A stretch of DNA of 64,000 nt from NCBI RefSeq assembly GCF_001625305.1, contig NW_017803904.1, positions 104,496 through 168,495 of the forward strand. Reading direction: 5' to 3'. Positions 13,601 to 20,649 of the stretch are shown in pieces (within the stretch, counting starts at the first letter, position 1; every line of letters begins with the position of its first letter). The notes under the pieces are model-generated. The model did no database searches. It was not told the DNA's origin and saw only the letters and a program-made list of their open reading frames with translations. Made by a program: the position numbers and the translations under genes. This DNA comes from Branchiostoma belcheri. Its lineage: Eukaryota > Chordata > Leptocardii > Amphioxiformes > Branchiostomatidae.

Positions 13601-14935
13601 ACTAAAATTCGTGACCCTGACATGTCCAGATTGCGAGATATCAAAACCGGAAGTTCTGCTGCAGTACCAACAAAAGCCGCCAGGGGGCCCAAAATCTAAT
13701 CATTTCTAGGTCTTATCAAGACCTACCCACCTACCGAGTTTCATGACAATGCATACTAAGCTTCTTGAGTTATGCTGTTCACAGACAAACAGACAGACGG
13801 ACAAACGCTACTGAAAACATAACCTTCTTGGCGAAGGTAAAAGTGTAAAAAATTAAGAAAATTAAAAAAATTATGTGTGACCCCAAATTGAACTGAAGGG
13901 ATACGTAACATCGATTATAACTAAATTCATTATTTAACTACCCTGCCATTTCTTTTTAAAGGGAGAGCGCGTCGGCTACGCTATGACCATCTTCCTGTCC
14001 ATGATAGTGACTCTGGTCTTCATCACGGAAATTGTACCTGCAGAAGAGTCTCTGCCCGTTATAGGTAAGGACAAATCATGAATTTGTGTGGGGTCGTGTG
14101 GCGTAGCGGCGGCAGCGTTCTCGACTCCAGAGACCCCGGGTTCGAGTCCCGACATGCTACCGATCTTGTGCCCTTTTAAAAGGCACTTTACACGACTTTC
14201 CTCACTTCGCTCAGGTGTAAATGAGTATTGCACTGTCCCTGTGTTGGTGGCGACATTAATATAAGTTGAAAAAACTTGAGTGTGCTGTCACCACGTCTTG
14301 TGATTGCATGTTTCGGAATAAAAAAAAATCAAGAACAAAAACTAATCCATCAGGCGTGATACATGTGATTATTATCAGTAGAACTTTGGCGGTTATACTT
14401 ACATCTGATGATTCATTGGTTATTGAATGTGTCCCGTTTTTGGGACACAGTGTAATACATTCTATTAATAAGACCATAAATTATGGATAAAATCCACTGA
14501 GCCCCAAAAACTGTCTTCCTGTGTTTTATGTATCGTGTGCCGGGTGTTGAATTCTTTTTCCCTGTGTTTAGCTTGTAAGTGCATAGACGTACAATAAAGG
14601 TTCATCCATCCATTCATTCATCATTCATTCCTTCATTCATTCATTCATTCATTCATCATTCATTCATTCATTCATTCATTCATTCATTCATTCATTCATT
14701 CATTCATTCATTCATTCATTCATTCATTCATTCATTCATTCATTCATTCATTCATTGATTTCATTCATTCATTATTGTTTTACCCGTGTTCTTGACCATC
14801 CCCTGTACTTGTTACTGTGTCCTTGGTGTAACCTCTGTTCTCGTACGTAGCGGTTGTTGTTCTAATCTACATCTGCATGATGGCGGCGTGGATGCTCTTA
14901 GCCGTCTTCACCGCCAGGTTGAGTCAAAAGGTACG

Positions 14936-15022
<87 letters not shown>

Positions 15023-15784
15023 ATATCTATCTATCTATCAAGAGAGAGAGAGAGAGAAAGAACGTGTCAAATGCTGAGAAGGCTACATGCCAAAAAAAAG
15101 CAGTGGACTTCCAATAAAAATATAAAAAATACGCATAAAAATAAACATAATACCACGGTTTCAAAATAACGTTATGACTGCTGTTGACTCTAAGATTTGA
15201 AGAAGATTGTGTTACAAAGTAATGTCGCTTTCCGTAGTCCTGGTCTTCTGGTTCATGGTATGTTTAAAGTGTCTTTACCATGTGAACAGTGTCTATCCCG
15301 AGTGTTTGATGCTGTATTTATGTTGTATATTCATCCATTTTCCCCGTTACAGACAGGCACCTTGCCACGCTGGGCGAGAGCCTTGTTCCTGCGGCACTTG
15401 GCCAGGTTACTGCTCCTGGGTGACCTGAGCAAAAACATGAGGGATGCCGTGGAGCCAGAAAGTGTTTCCGTTGACTCCGCAGACAAATCCAAACAGCACA
15501 ACAAAATGTTAAAGGAAGTTGTCTACTATTTCCACGACAAACCAGCAGAGAGAGAGAAGCTACAACTTCTTCACGCCATCAAGCAGCTTCTGACTGAACT
15601 GCAGGCGAGTGTGAAGTCGCTACGTGAGAAGGAAGAAGAAGACTCCGATAAAAAAGAGCCAGAGGCGGATTACTACAATCTGGCTCATGTTGTAGACAGG
15701 ATCTGCTTTGTGACGTACATTGTTGGTCTCGTTATTATCATTCCTCTTACCTTTGTTTTCGCACCTAAGGCCACACCGTCTTAA
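1..15784 (+). CDS. Chimeric Cys-loop ligand-gated ion channel with CUB-LDLa-Frizzled-kringle-sushi ectodomain (5' partial)
   Basis: Eighteen exons can be placed by domain match, GT-AG sites and phase: 1-107, 730-891, 1772-1900, 2496-2615, 3004-3217, 3659-3807, 4732-4899, 5368-5448, 7827-8006, 8489-8613, 9244-9288, 9477-9586, 10053-10162, 10669-10856, 11870-12019, 13962-14064, 14851-14930, 15353-15784. From base 2 they sum to 2652 nt, exactly 883 codons plus TAA. Order: end of a CUB domain, LDLa, ten-cysteine Frizzled CRD, kringle, sushi, then a whole pentameric ligand-gated channel subunit (ligand-binding domain with Cys-loop, M1-M4). The channel part has no signal peptide of its own, so it should depend on the upstream exons for secretion. 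Role by family: a plasma-membrane receptor channel subunit; the adhesive ectodomain may bind a matrix or Wnt-like partner (inference). The start codon and signal peptide lie upstream of the window. I know no described family with this architecture. Confidence 0.85.
2..1900 (+). CDS. CUB domain exons (three exons, first one partial)
   Basis: Exons 1-107, 730-891 and 1772-1900, all joined in phase 1. The translation shows the CUB hallmarks: [13 protein letters not shown] near the start, a NWTI strand, [11 protein letters not shown], a [11 protein letters not shown] block, then GTFCGSELP and a late [16 protein letters not shown] strand. The third and fourth conserved cysteines (GVC and TFC) are present. 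A cysteine upstream (TVC) could be the first, but the usual second cysteine before the W-x-I strand is replaced (RRHNW), so the first disulfide appears lost. Donors are gtgagt, gtatgt and gtacat. CUB domains are extracellular binding modules; no ligand can be inferred. Confidence 0.85.
334..600 (-). repeat. Fragment of octamer-rich interspersed repeat, CCTCCAT end
   Basis: Reverse-complement match to the 5' part of the repeat at 21265-22130: the CACACAGACAG tract, the block reading ATCATAACAATCCATAAAGG, the tract with TACAAAAGTTCTGCTG, and the end AATACCTCCATTTTTC. Includes a short TA microsatellite at 453-475. Lies in intron 1 of the channel gene. Confidence 0.65.
892..1771. other. Intron, no gene seen
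   Basis: Holds a perfect 9-bp-arm hairpin (1211-1233, TTTGTTAGA arms), a GC-richer patch at 1270-1370 and a G run near 1666. Nothing codes. The following introns 1901-2495 and 2616-3003 also show nothing beyond AT-rich sequence. Confidence 0.5.
2496..2615 (+). CDS. LDL-receptor class A domain exon
   Basis: A single symmetrical phase 1-1 exon of 40 codons. It carries the LDLa calcium-site signature ([11 protein letters not shown]) and the F-x-C / RC core. Only four of the six usual cysteines are present: the first and third, which normally pair with each other, are both missing, so one whole disulfide has been lost rather than one random cysteine. Acidic calcium ligands D-x-S-D-E remain. Flanked by tttag and gtacgt. 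Confidence 0.8.
3004..3807 (+). CDS. Frizzled cysteine-rich domain exons (two exons)
   Basis: Exons 3004-3217 and 3659-3807, joined in phase 2. All ten cysteines of a Fz/CRD are present in the expected order and spacing: EC, GIC, TPC, YVC, PRC in the first exon; LPC, SWC, QVC, SAC, SQC in the second. Family motifs include [14 protein letters not shown] and PCRSWCVEV. Fz CRDs bind Wnt lipids or other hydrophobic ligands in Frizzled, ROR and MuSK. Here the CRD is directly followed by a kringle, the same order as in ROR and MuSK receptor kinases. Confidence 0.9.
3906..4150 (-). mobile_element. tRNA-derived SINE
   Basis: On the minus strand: a tRNA-like head with an A box (GTGTGGCGCAGCTGCAGCG) and a B box (GGGTTCGAGTCC), a body ending CACTTCGCTCAGGTGTAAAT and GTCACCACGTCTTGTG, and an A-rich tail. 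A second copy in opposite orientation lies at 14090-14329. Named SINE by structure; no library comparison was made. Confidence 0.8.
4732..5448 (+). CDS. Kringle domain exons (two exons)
   Basis: Exons 4732-4899 and 5368-5448, phase 1 in and out. The six kringle cysteines are all visible, with the conserved [17 protein letters not shown] block, [15 protein letters not shown] and the closing DACSVDPCE. The intron splits the domain after CRNPY. Next to the Frizzled CRD this gives the Fz-kringle tandem known from ROR and MuSK. Confidence 0.88.
5482..6015. mobile_element. MITE with 18-bp inverted ends
   Basis: Terminal inverted repeats GTCGCATTCGTCGTACGA (5482-5499) and its complement with one mismatch (5998-6015) bound 534 bp without a credible coding region. 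No clear target duplication, so the superfamily is open. Confidence 0.65.
6341..7122. mobile_element. Putative DNA element with 14-bp inverted ends
   Basis: Left end ATATTTCAGTCCAT (6341-6354) and its perfect complement at 7109-7122, next to a palindrome around CATACCATGGTATG. The interior has a GA-rich run at 7034-7080. No transposase ORF seen. Confidence 0.5.
7160..7530 (-). pseudogene. 3' end of a LINE reverse transcriptase (remnant)
   Basis: The minus-strand translation around 7530-7430 reads [20 protein letters not shown] then TVEERLN, the post-RT motif (DRR...L.W.pveeR) of CR1/RTE/I-like LINEs. Further along, in another frame, is [20 protein letters not shown], the conserved C-terminal end (W/LNsLP...FK). 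Broken by stops and frameshifts. Inserted in the intron before the sushi exon. Confidence 0.7.
7827..8006 (+). CDS. Sushi/CCP domain exon
   Basis: One symmetrical phase 1-1 exon of 60 codons encoding a complete complement-control module: four cysteines ([24 protein letters not shown]), the G-x-Y before the second loop, and the C-terminal [11 protein letters not shown]. It is the last shuffled module; the next exon starts the channel. Acceptor gacag, donor gtaaga. Confidence 0.9.
8489..10856 (+). CDS. Cys-loop receptor ligand-binding domain exons
   Basis: Exons 8489-8613, 9244-9288, 9477-9586, 10053-10162 and 10669-10856. The first exon opens with [18 protein letters not shown], the normal start of a mature nicotinic-type subunit. 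Then follow WNDRRLQW (W-x-D loop), [15 protein letters not shown] and the Cys-loop, which spans the 10162/10669 junction: two cysteines exactly 13 residues apart around NFPFDD. A long loop ([18 protein letters not shown]) and two additional cysteines follow. No vicinal cysteine pair is visible in the C-loop region, so it resembles a non-alpha subunit; agonist binding may need a partner subunit (inference). Confidence 0.9.
8614..9243. other. Intron, no gene seen
   Basis: Nothing recognisable; the open frames here are chance readings on both strands. The preceding intron 8007-8488 is AT-rich and equally empty. Confidence 0.5.
9605..9780. promoter_or_regulatory. Cluster of four TCACGTG E-boxes in an intron
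   Basis: CACGTG at 9605-9610, 9707-9712, 9752-9757 and 9775-9780, each preceded by T, with two CACCTG E-boxes between the first two. TCACGTG is the preferred site of MITF/TFE and USF-type bHLH-ZIP factors. It may be an intronic enhancer or a degenerate local repeat; function is inference. Confidence 0.35.
10465..10623. repeat. CA/TG dinucleotide microsatellite
   Basis: About 160 bp of CA repeats with occasional interruptions (CACG, CAGA), ending 45 bp before the Cys-loop exon at 10669. It creates spurious threonine/histidine- and cysteine/valine-repeat frames. Confidence 0.9.
11396..11845. repeat. Large inverted repeat (203-bp and 201-bp arms, 46-bp loop)
   Basis: Left arm 11396-11598 and right arm 11645-11845 are reverse complements over their whole length with few mismatches. 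Outer ends are CCACACTTCCCATAATGCC and its near complement; inner ends are GTACCTTCTATCGTTCTA and its perfect complement. The RNA could fold into a long hairpin. It stops 24 bp before the M1 exon. Probably a fold-back or MITE-type element. Confidence 0.9.
11870..12019 (+). CDS. Channel exon: pre-M1 and M1 helix
   Basis: A phase 0-0 exon of 50 codons: a glutamate-rich run (VEEEEEG), [18 protein letters not shown] as the last beta strand and pre-M1 R-R-x-P-like turn, then the M1 helix ([20 protein letters not shown]) with the conserved proline. The acceptor ttcag lies 24 bp downstream of a large inverted repeat (11396-11845). Confidence 0.92.
12057..12301. mobile_element. MITE, AGCACGTCGGCAGAACGT family, copy 1
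   Basis: Bounded by AGCACGTCGGCAGAACGTAC and its complement, 245 bp. The right end is followed by a second partial end (to 12322), suggesting slippage or nested insertion. Confidence 0.75.
12500..12755. mobile_element. MITE, AGCACGTCGGCAGAACGT family, copy 2, with 9-bp target duplication
   Basis: 256 bp bounded by AGCACGTCGGCAGAACGTAC and its complement (one mismatch). It is flanked by a perfect direct repeat CCATGACCT at 12491-12499 and 12756-12764. A 9-bp duplication suggests a Mutator-like superfamily (hAT makes 8 bp); family assignment is inference. Confidence 0.85.
13016..13840 (-). mobile_element. Octamer-rich MITE, full-length copy
   Basis: Ends TACCTTCGCCAA and TTGGCGAAGGTA are perfect 12-bp inverted repeats. 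The interior repeats AATTATGCAAAT in both orientations (13195, 13256, 13385, 13402) and contains CTGCAGTTCCAGAACAAG-type and ACAGACAGAC tracts shared with copies at 17139, 21265, 33990, 35750 and 63133. Intron between M1 and M2 exons. Confidence 0.8.
13962..14064 (+). CDS. Channel exon: M2 pore helix
   Basis: Starts with [16 protein letters not shown], the M1-M2 linker and M2. GER at the cytoplasmic mouth corresponds to the GEK/GER signature of cation-selective (nicotinic/5-HT3) channels, not the PAR of anion channels. A leucine sits at the 9' gate and a glutamate at the outer 20' ring (FITEIVP). Cation selectivity is inferred from these family rules. Acceptor taaag, donor gtaagg. Confidence 0.92.
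14090..14329 (+). mobile_element. tRNA-derived SINE
   Basis: Same family as 3906-4150, opposite orientation: GGGGTCGTGTGGCGTAGC A-box head, GGGTTCGAGTCC B box, body with CACTTCGCTCAGGTGTAAAT, tail with an A run. It begins 25 bp after the M2 exon donor. Confidence 0.8.
14565..14774 (+). repeat. LINE-like 3' tail running into a (CATT)n microsatellite
   Basis: ACAATAAAGGTTCATCC followed by about 170 bp of CATT repeats, the usual form of a CR1-like LINE end whose short tail repeat has expanded. The upstream part (14340-14565) is unassigned and may be its 3' UTR. Confidence 0.6.
14851..14930 (+). CDS. Channel exon: M3 helix
   Basis: Encodes [20 protein letters not shown] followed by TARLSQK, the third membrane helix and the start of the cytoplasmic loop. 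Phase 1 in, phase 0 out. The acceptor (gtacgtag) is weak, with a pyrimidine tract several bases upstream. The donor gtacgt runs directly into a TATC microsatellite. Confidence 0.88.
14936..15057. repeat. (TATC)n and (AG)n microsatellites
   Basis: About 100 bp of TATC repeats starting 5 bp after the M3 exon boundary, within the donor region, then a short AG run. Confidence 0.9.
15353..15784 (+). CDS. Terminal channel exon: M3-M4 cytoplasmic loop and M4
   Basis: Begins [20 protein letters not shown], an amphipathic post-M3 helix, then an acidic and lysine-rich loop. A long helix ([20 protein letters not shown]) resembles the MA helix of nicotinic receptors. M4 is [17 protein letters not shown], ending KATPS and TAA. 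Two AG acceptors are possible (15352, 15356); only the first keeps frame. Short loop of about 100 residues, typical for the family. Confidence 0.92.
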   Translation, partial: TGTLPRWARALFLRHLARLLLLGDLSKNMRDAVEPESVSVDSADKSKQHNKMLKEVVYYFHDKPAEREKLQLLHAIKQLLTELQASVKSLREKEEEDSDKKEPEADYYNLAHVVDRICFVTYIVGLVIIIPLTFVFAPKATPS

Positions 15785-15833
15785 TTTTATGGATGACACC
15801 CTCTGAAGACCCTCAAACTAGTGCGCGCGGGCG

Positions 15834-15860
15834 AATAAAAAAATCCCGGCCAAAAATAAA
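15834..15860 (+). terminator. Candidate polyadenylation signals of the channel gene
   Basis: Two AATAAA hexamers at 15834-15839 and 15855-15860, 50-76 bp after the stop codon, in the right place for a short 3' UTR. Confidence 0.55.
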
Positions 15861-15861
15861 A

Positions 15862-17138
15862 ATGCTACTAAACCACAGGATTACAAAGCTGGTATTGTGA
15901 ATTTGCGACAATACGCCAAATATATGTATACAACAAGTAGGCACATGCTGGCTTTTTGCAGAATTTATAAATCGGCACTGTACGTAGCTTCGGTAGCCTG
16001 GGTGCCCGGCTCCGTATTGTCGCTGACTACCATGGACTACCCAAACCTAGAGCCAGGTCAGAGCCTCGGTGGACGTGATCTTTTAATTTTTTTTTTTAAA
16101 CAGGCGAAAATCAATGAGCGCGCGGATGTCATCCATAAAATTAAGTCTGTGTGGCCTTAGAGTATTCCATGCTGAGCATAGGCCGAGATGACGACATGCC
16201 TAGAAGCTGGTTGGGGGTGGGGGTGTTTATGCTTACAAGCTAGGCAATGATAGTGCTGACGCTTTGTCTAGTTACCGTATTGCACTAACACGCAATTAAT
16301 ATCAATAAGAGGAAATAGCTATTGTACGATATTATGTATTGTTCAAAGTAAAACCTTTTGATGAACACAATATAGTTGTCCCACGTAGAGCTGTCGACCA
16401 ATCACACTGGTCTTCCTCGGTAGACTGACCCAGTGAGACTTGTCGAGGCCTATCACTCTTTACTTAACCGCGACGGGGGCCGACATCGTCCACCAGATAC
16501 CTTTGACCCAGTGTTTACGTCACACTTCAGAGGAGCCACGTGAGAAGCCTCACTGGGCATACCCCAAACATGATCTTACCATGCGTGTGTATATGGATGC
16601 TATTTGAGTTGGTTTTAGGCGTTACTTTTAATTACTTTTTGTTATACCATGACTCAATTAACATTGCGGCACAGCTATATGTCAATTATCTTACCATATA
16701 GTAAAAACCGTGCACTTCGAATGCTGTCTCATGGTCCACTAATTACAAAAAGTTTAACAGGCACTTGTTATGTTCTTTCAAACACTTCACATTATACCTA
16801 TTTGTAATATACATTACTACCTTGCTTTTCCCAGGGTAGCTTCGCTTCTTAAAAGAACACTTCAGGATTACTATTATTTCAACAAACAACTCTAAACCCT
16901 TGCTGTCATTTTGTTACCATAACCTACTTAACCCTGACTACACTGTCCTATATTCAAGGACAAAACCTTTGCCTATACTTATAAAGGGAATACAAATTGT
17001 TCTATTATATCAACACACAGCCTACTACAGATTAATCACATTAAGTCACAATTTACATAATGAGAATCTCTTCCTCTTGATTACATATGCCACCATTTTA
17101 ATTGTTTTATCACAGAACCCAGCAAATATATAGACTTC
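15862..17138. other. Intergenic, no gene seen
   Basis: Mostly AT-rich. A TAGCCTGGGTGCC stretch near 15996 resembles the end of the hairpin element at 42508. No coding signal; open frames lack any family pattern. Confidence 0.5.
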
Positions 17139-17560
17139 TGTCATTAATTATGTAAATAAAATCGTGATTTGCAAAATAACCAAAAATAACAACAATCCGT
17201 CAACCGGTTCTTGAGCTATCCTACTTCAAACATTTTCAAACAAATGCCTCTGCATTTCCCAAACAACCTGCTACGGGGCCCAAACTTTTTTGTGAGCACG
17301 AGAGCTACCTACCATCTAAAAATCATGACCGTAGCACATCCAAATCACGAGATGTAAAAACCAGAAGTATCGCTGCAGTACTTTCTAATTCAATGGCGTG
17401 GGGACCCCCAACGAACTCCATATCCGAACTTGACCTTGGTATTGTCAATGGTAACTTGCCAACTAAAAAACATGAACATCCATTTAAGGATACTCGAGAT
17501 ATCTTGATGACAAGGAAAAAACACCAAAAACCAAGGTCAACTACAGTTACTTAGGAACCC
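17139..17560 (-). repeat. Octamer-rich MITE, degraded copy
   Basis: Shares ATTAATTATGTAAAT, AACAATCCGTCAACCGGTTC and the CTGCATTTCCCAAACAA region with the copies at 13016 and 63133. Ends are not intact. Confidence 0.65.
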
Positions 17561-17974
17561 CCCACGAAGCCCATTTTTAGCCTTGAAAATGGCCACCCCC
17601 AAATCAACCTGCCTGCCAAAAATTGTGCACCTCGGACCTTCCCTTCAAGATTTATCGTGCCTAATCTCCCAAACAGTGCAAACGCGATTTCATAGCCTTC
17701 TTCGAAGGCACAGCCTTCAGTCGAAGGCGATTACGTTTATTATGTATTCTGTAACTACTGTAATGGTTATCTTATTTTTTAGGCTTTCTGAAACAAATAG
17801 ACATCATTTTGATTTTTTCCCTAATATTACCCTGATCTTTCTTTCAGAATTAAAGTGTAGTGTACTTTTTCAGTTCCTTCTGACGCTGTTTCTGATATTA
17901 TTAAGGGTCTTAGAGAACATAACGTAGGAATATAGGAACACAATTTTGTTTTTGTCCCTTTTCTCTTGTCAGGA

Positions 17975-18976
17975 TCAAATTGGATTGTTTGGATAAGGTT
18001 CAATTCTCAGTTCTTTTTGACGTTCTTTCCACCATGCGTGTGCGCTAACGAACACTATTCCAAACATCACCAAGACCACGCCTGCCACATGGAAGGAATT
18101 TGGTACTTTCTGTATGAAAAAGAAGTCCAGCATCAGAGTGATGGGGATGGCAAGCATGCGTACTGTAGTTGAGATGTACGCCTTCACAAATTTCAAGGCT
18201 GCAAGGAGCAAAAAGGTGCCAAGACTCTTACTCACTCCAAGTCCTACCACGTATAACCCTGTACGCAATGACATTGTCCAAACTGGAGTCTCGGCCGCAT
18301 ATGTTATTACTAGTAATGCCACTGTACCTACCAGATTTTGATAGAGCAATGTTGTGATTATCGGCATACCTATTGTATTGGTCAGGTACCGCATGAAGAC
18401 CACATCAGGTGCTAAGGCAAACGACGCGGTTAGCGGAATTACGATTGACAAGACGAGTAGTTTGGTGGGCATCCCATCTACCTGTGTGTTCCCCACCGCC
18501 ATTAGAACAACCCCTGTTACACTAATGAGAATCCCACAAACGTCTACAAGAAACAGGGATTCCTTCAAGAACGCAAAACCGATACAGGCTACGAAAAAAG
18601 GCATCAAACCTTGAATGATGCCAAACGCGATTCCAGGAACTGAATAGACAAAAGAGAGAAAGTAAGCAACCATAGCGACATTTGTACTGATCGAAAATAC
18701 GGACAACATGATATTCTGGCGTTTAGTTTCACCCTTTAATCTTGGCCGAAAGAAGGCTAAAATTGGGGCAAGTGTTAGAAGCTCAATCAGTCGCTTTAAA
18801 AAGAGCATTTGGAAACTTGGGATGCCTTCCTTGCTTATCAATGCTGTGAATTCACCGGAGAAAGAAATAGCAATGGCTGACACGAGGGTTAGTAAAACGC
18901 CTTTTGCTGCTTGGAATGAAGGTTTGACCTCCACTTCAGTACTTGCAACATCAGCAGTGCTACCGTAGGATGTCAT
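17975..18976 (-). CDS. EamA/DMT-superfamily transporter, SLC35G-like, intronless
   Basis: A 333-residue single-exon ORF with about ten hydrophobic segments arranged as two EamA repeats. The first repeat runs from about residue 25 to 165 (GVLLTLVSAIAISFSGEFTA to LISVTGVVLMAVG), the second from about 170 to 315, ending GVVLVMFGIVFVSAHAWW. Each repeat closes with the family pattern of a charged FLKE/FIQK step before the last two helices. The soluble N-terminus (MTSYGSTADVAS) and C-terminus are short, fitting a complete protein. By family it is a membrane carrier of small solutes; the substrate is unknown. It faces the channel gene tail to tail. Lack of introns in a genome of intron-rich genes suggests descent from a retrocopy, common in the SLC35G group, but the frame is intact. 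Confidence 0.88.
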   Translation of the reverse strand: MTSYGSTADVASTEVEVKPSFQAAKGVLLTLVSAIAISFSGEFTALISKEGIPSFQMLFLKRLIELLTLAPILAFFRPRLKGETKRQNIMLSVFSISTNVAMVAYFLSFVYSVPGIAFGIIQGLMPFFVACIGFAFLKESLFLVDVCGILISVTGVVLMAVGNTQVDGMPTKLLVLSIVIPLTASFALAPDVVFMRYLTNTIGMPIITTLLYQNLVGTVALLVITYAAETPVWTMSLRTGLYVVGLGVSKSLGTFLLLAALKFVKAYISTTVRMLAIPITLMLDFFFIQKVPNSFHVAGVVLVMFGIVFVSAHAWWKERQKELRIEPYPNNPI

Positions 18977-19052
18977 TTTCTCTTGTCTTCGCGCCTGTAC
19001 TTTCTTCTGATTATTACAGTGTTGGCAAGCAGTATCACGGTGGCGTGCTACC

Positions 19053-19058
19053 TATATA
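19053..19058 (-). promoter_or_regulatory. Possible TATA box of the transporter gene
   Basis: TATATA (minus strand context AGTATATAGGTAG) about 77 bp upstream of the ATG, which would leave a short 5' UTR of about 50 nt. Position fits, sequence is weak. Confidence 0.35.
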
Positions 19059-19372
19059 CTGTTTCAGTTACTTGAATTGACAATGTCATTAGGAGTAAGT
19101 AGCTTCACTACTAGCATACCTTTGGTGTAACATCCTCAGGTGGAACTCGTATTCTTGCCTTTCTGTTTCGCTCCTCCTCTTAATCAGTTTACAGTAGCCA
19201 CGGTATCTGTTTGCTGAGTTAACTTGTATCGTTGACTCGTTGAAAAGATTCTGACATGCTAATGCCCTCTTTGTGGACCACGAAATCTCACAGATACCCT
19301 GTCTCAGGAAGCAACAAGTTTAACAATACCCCATCTCGGTTTGGCCACAAACGAGTACCTCCCGGATGATAT

Positions 19373-19460
19373 CTCTCGGGAAGCTACAATCTTGCCGATT
19401 TCCGGGAAGCTACAGCCTCGCTGATTTCCGGGAAGCTACAACCTCAACGATGCCCTATCT
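19373..19460. repeat. Short tandem repeat, GGGAAGCTACA units
   Basis: Four imperfect units of 26-31 bp, each with CGGGAAGCT(ACA), about 400 bp upstream of the transporter ATG. A divergent unit (TCTCAGGAAGCAACAAG) lies at 19303. Confidence 0.7.
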
Positions 19461-19887
19461 CGGGAAGCTGATATATTCCTGGTGTTTGCTCCTGAGCAGT
19501 TACAACACCGTTAATGCACCCTGTTGTGTTACGTTGCCTCGTGTTCTGAAGAAAAAAAATCGTCATTAGTGTATTCCAAATCTTTACGCAATTCTATTAT
19601 TCGATTATATATTAGATAGAAAATTTGAGTCATCATGTAAAAATCAAGTAACAAAAGAAAGAGAGAGAGAGAGTATTGTAACAAACAGAAACGCTTAAGT
19701 AACGTACAACATGTCAATACGCCATTTATGTCCATATTTCTGTAATAAACAGTGTCCAGATAAATTCCGGACTTCCAGTTTAATTCCGGACTTTTTCCCA
19801 TTTCTCAGCAACCTAACATCTAGATGGGATAATGTCGTGAACTAAAGGTAAAAATGATGTAAGAAATACGTAGCAGCTATCGAGGAC

Positions 19888-19972
19888 CCCTTGGGGGTTA
19901 ACCCAATTCTGCAGAATTCTACAGAATTCTGGAACTGGAGCCAGAATTTTGCAGAATTGGGTTAACCCCGAA
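19888..19972. repeat. Hairpin, GGGTTAACCCAATTCTGCAG arms
   Basis: Inverted arms reading GGGGTTAACCCAATTCTGCA and its near complement about 30 bp apart, itself containing GAATTCT repeats. Likely the core of a small hairpin element. The surroundings (19560-20440) hold nothing else recognisable. Confidence 0.7.
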
Positions 19973-20474
19973 GGCGTGAAACATATTGTGTTCTCTGGTG
20001 TTTCTTCTTCTTCTCCTCCTGCCATTTCGTTAAATGGATTAAATTTCTTCACTTTTGGGCCAAATAACATGAAATTTGACATAAAGGTAAAGTGGCCAAA
20101 TACTTTTTTTTTATTGATAGAGGCTTTTAAAATTGTTTTATTTGTTTTTTTTCCATTTTTTGACAAAATCTATACTTTTCGGCTAACGGAGACCTGGTAT
20201 TACACAGGTAATATTTCTACAATAGCTTTCAGAAAAAAACTTTAATAAGTGCAGTGCAGCTTTATAAAAAGCCCCAGGTCAGGCAAGAAACCTCGGACTT
20301 TTAATAGAGCAAACGCAACAAGACTCCCTCTTTAGTCACCTTAAAGAGCAAAGTTGCGAATCTAAGAATTCTAAAACATGTTATTCCAAATCATTCCAAT
20401 ATCTGCTATACATCTCTTCCGCGGCCCTGCCACACCGCGCCGCAAAGGGCTTACGGAAAAACCTAGGTGCCACC

Positions 20475-20640
20475 AGGTCAGGCTAGCACATCAGGCTACT
20501 CAGATCCCTAGTGTAGTGGCCATGCATTCCACTAGAGGGCGCAGCTGCTTGGATGTCTGATCTTTCGTTAGGATATGAATGGGGGGGGGGGATCTGAGTA
20601 GCCTGGCGTGCTAGCCGGGCCTGATGGACAGGCCAGGTAG
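20475..20640. repeat. Palindromic element
   Basis: Left arm CAGGCTAGCACATCAGGCTA then CTCAGATCCC; the right arm after a G run is its near complement. No coding content. Confidence 0.65.
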
Positions 20641-20649
20641 CCTGGATTG

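Noticed and set aside
14786..15169. Frame with [11 protein letters not shown] repeats
   Set aside because: TATC microsatellite; only 14851-14930 (M3) is coding there.
18114..18968. Plus-strand frames opposite the transporter
   Set aside because: Shadows of the minus-strand transporter ORF; no hydrophobic or family pattern.
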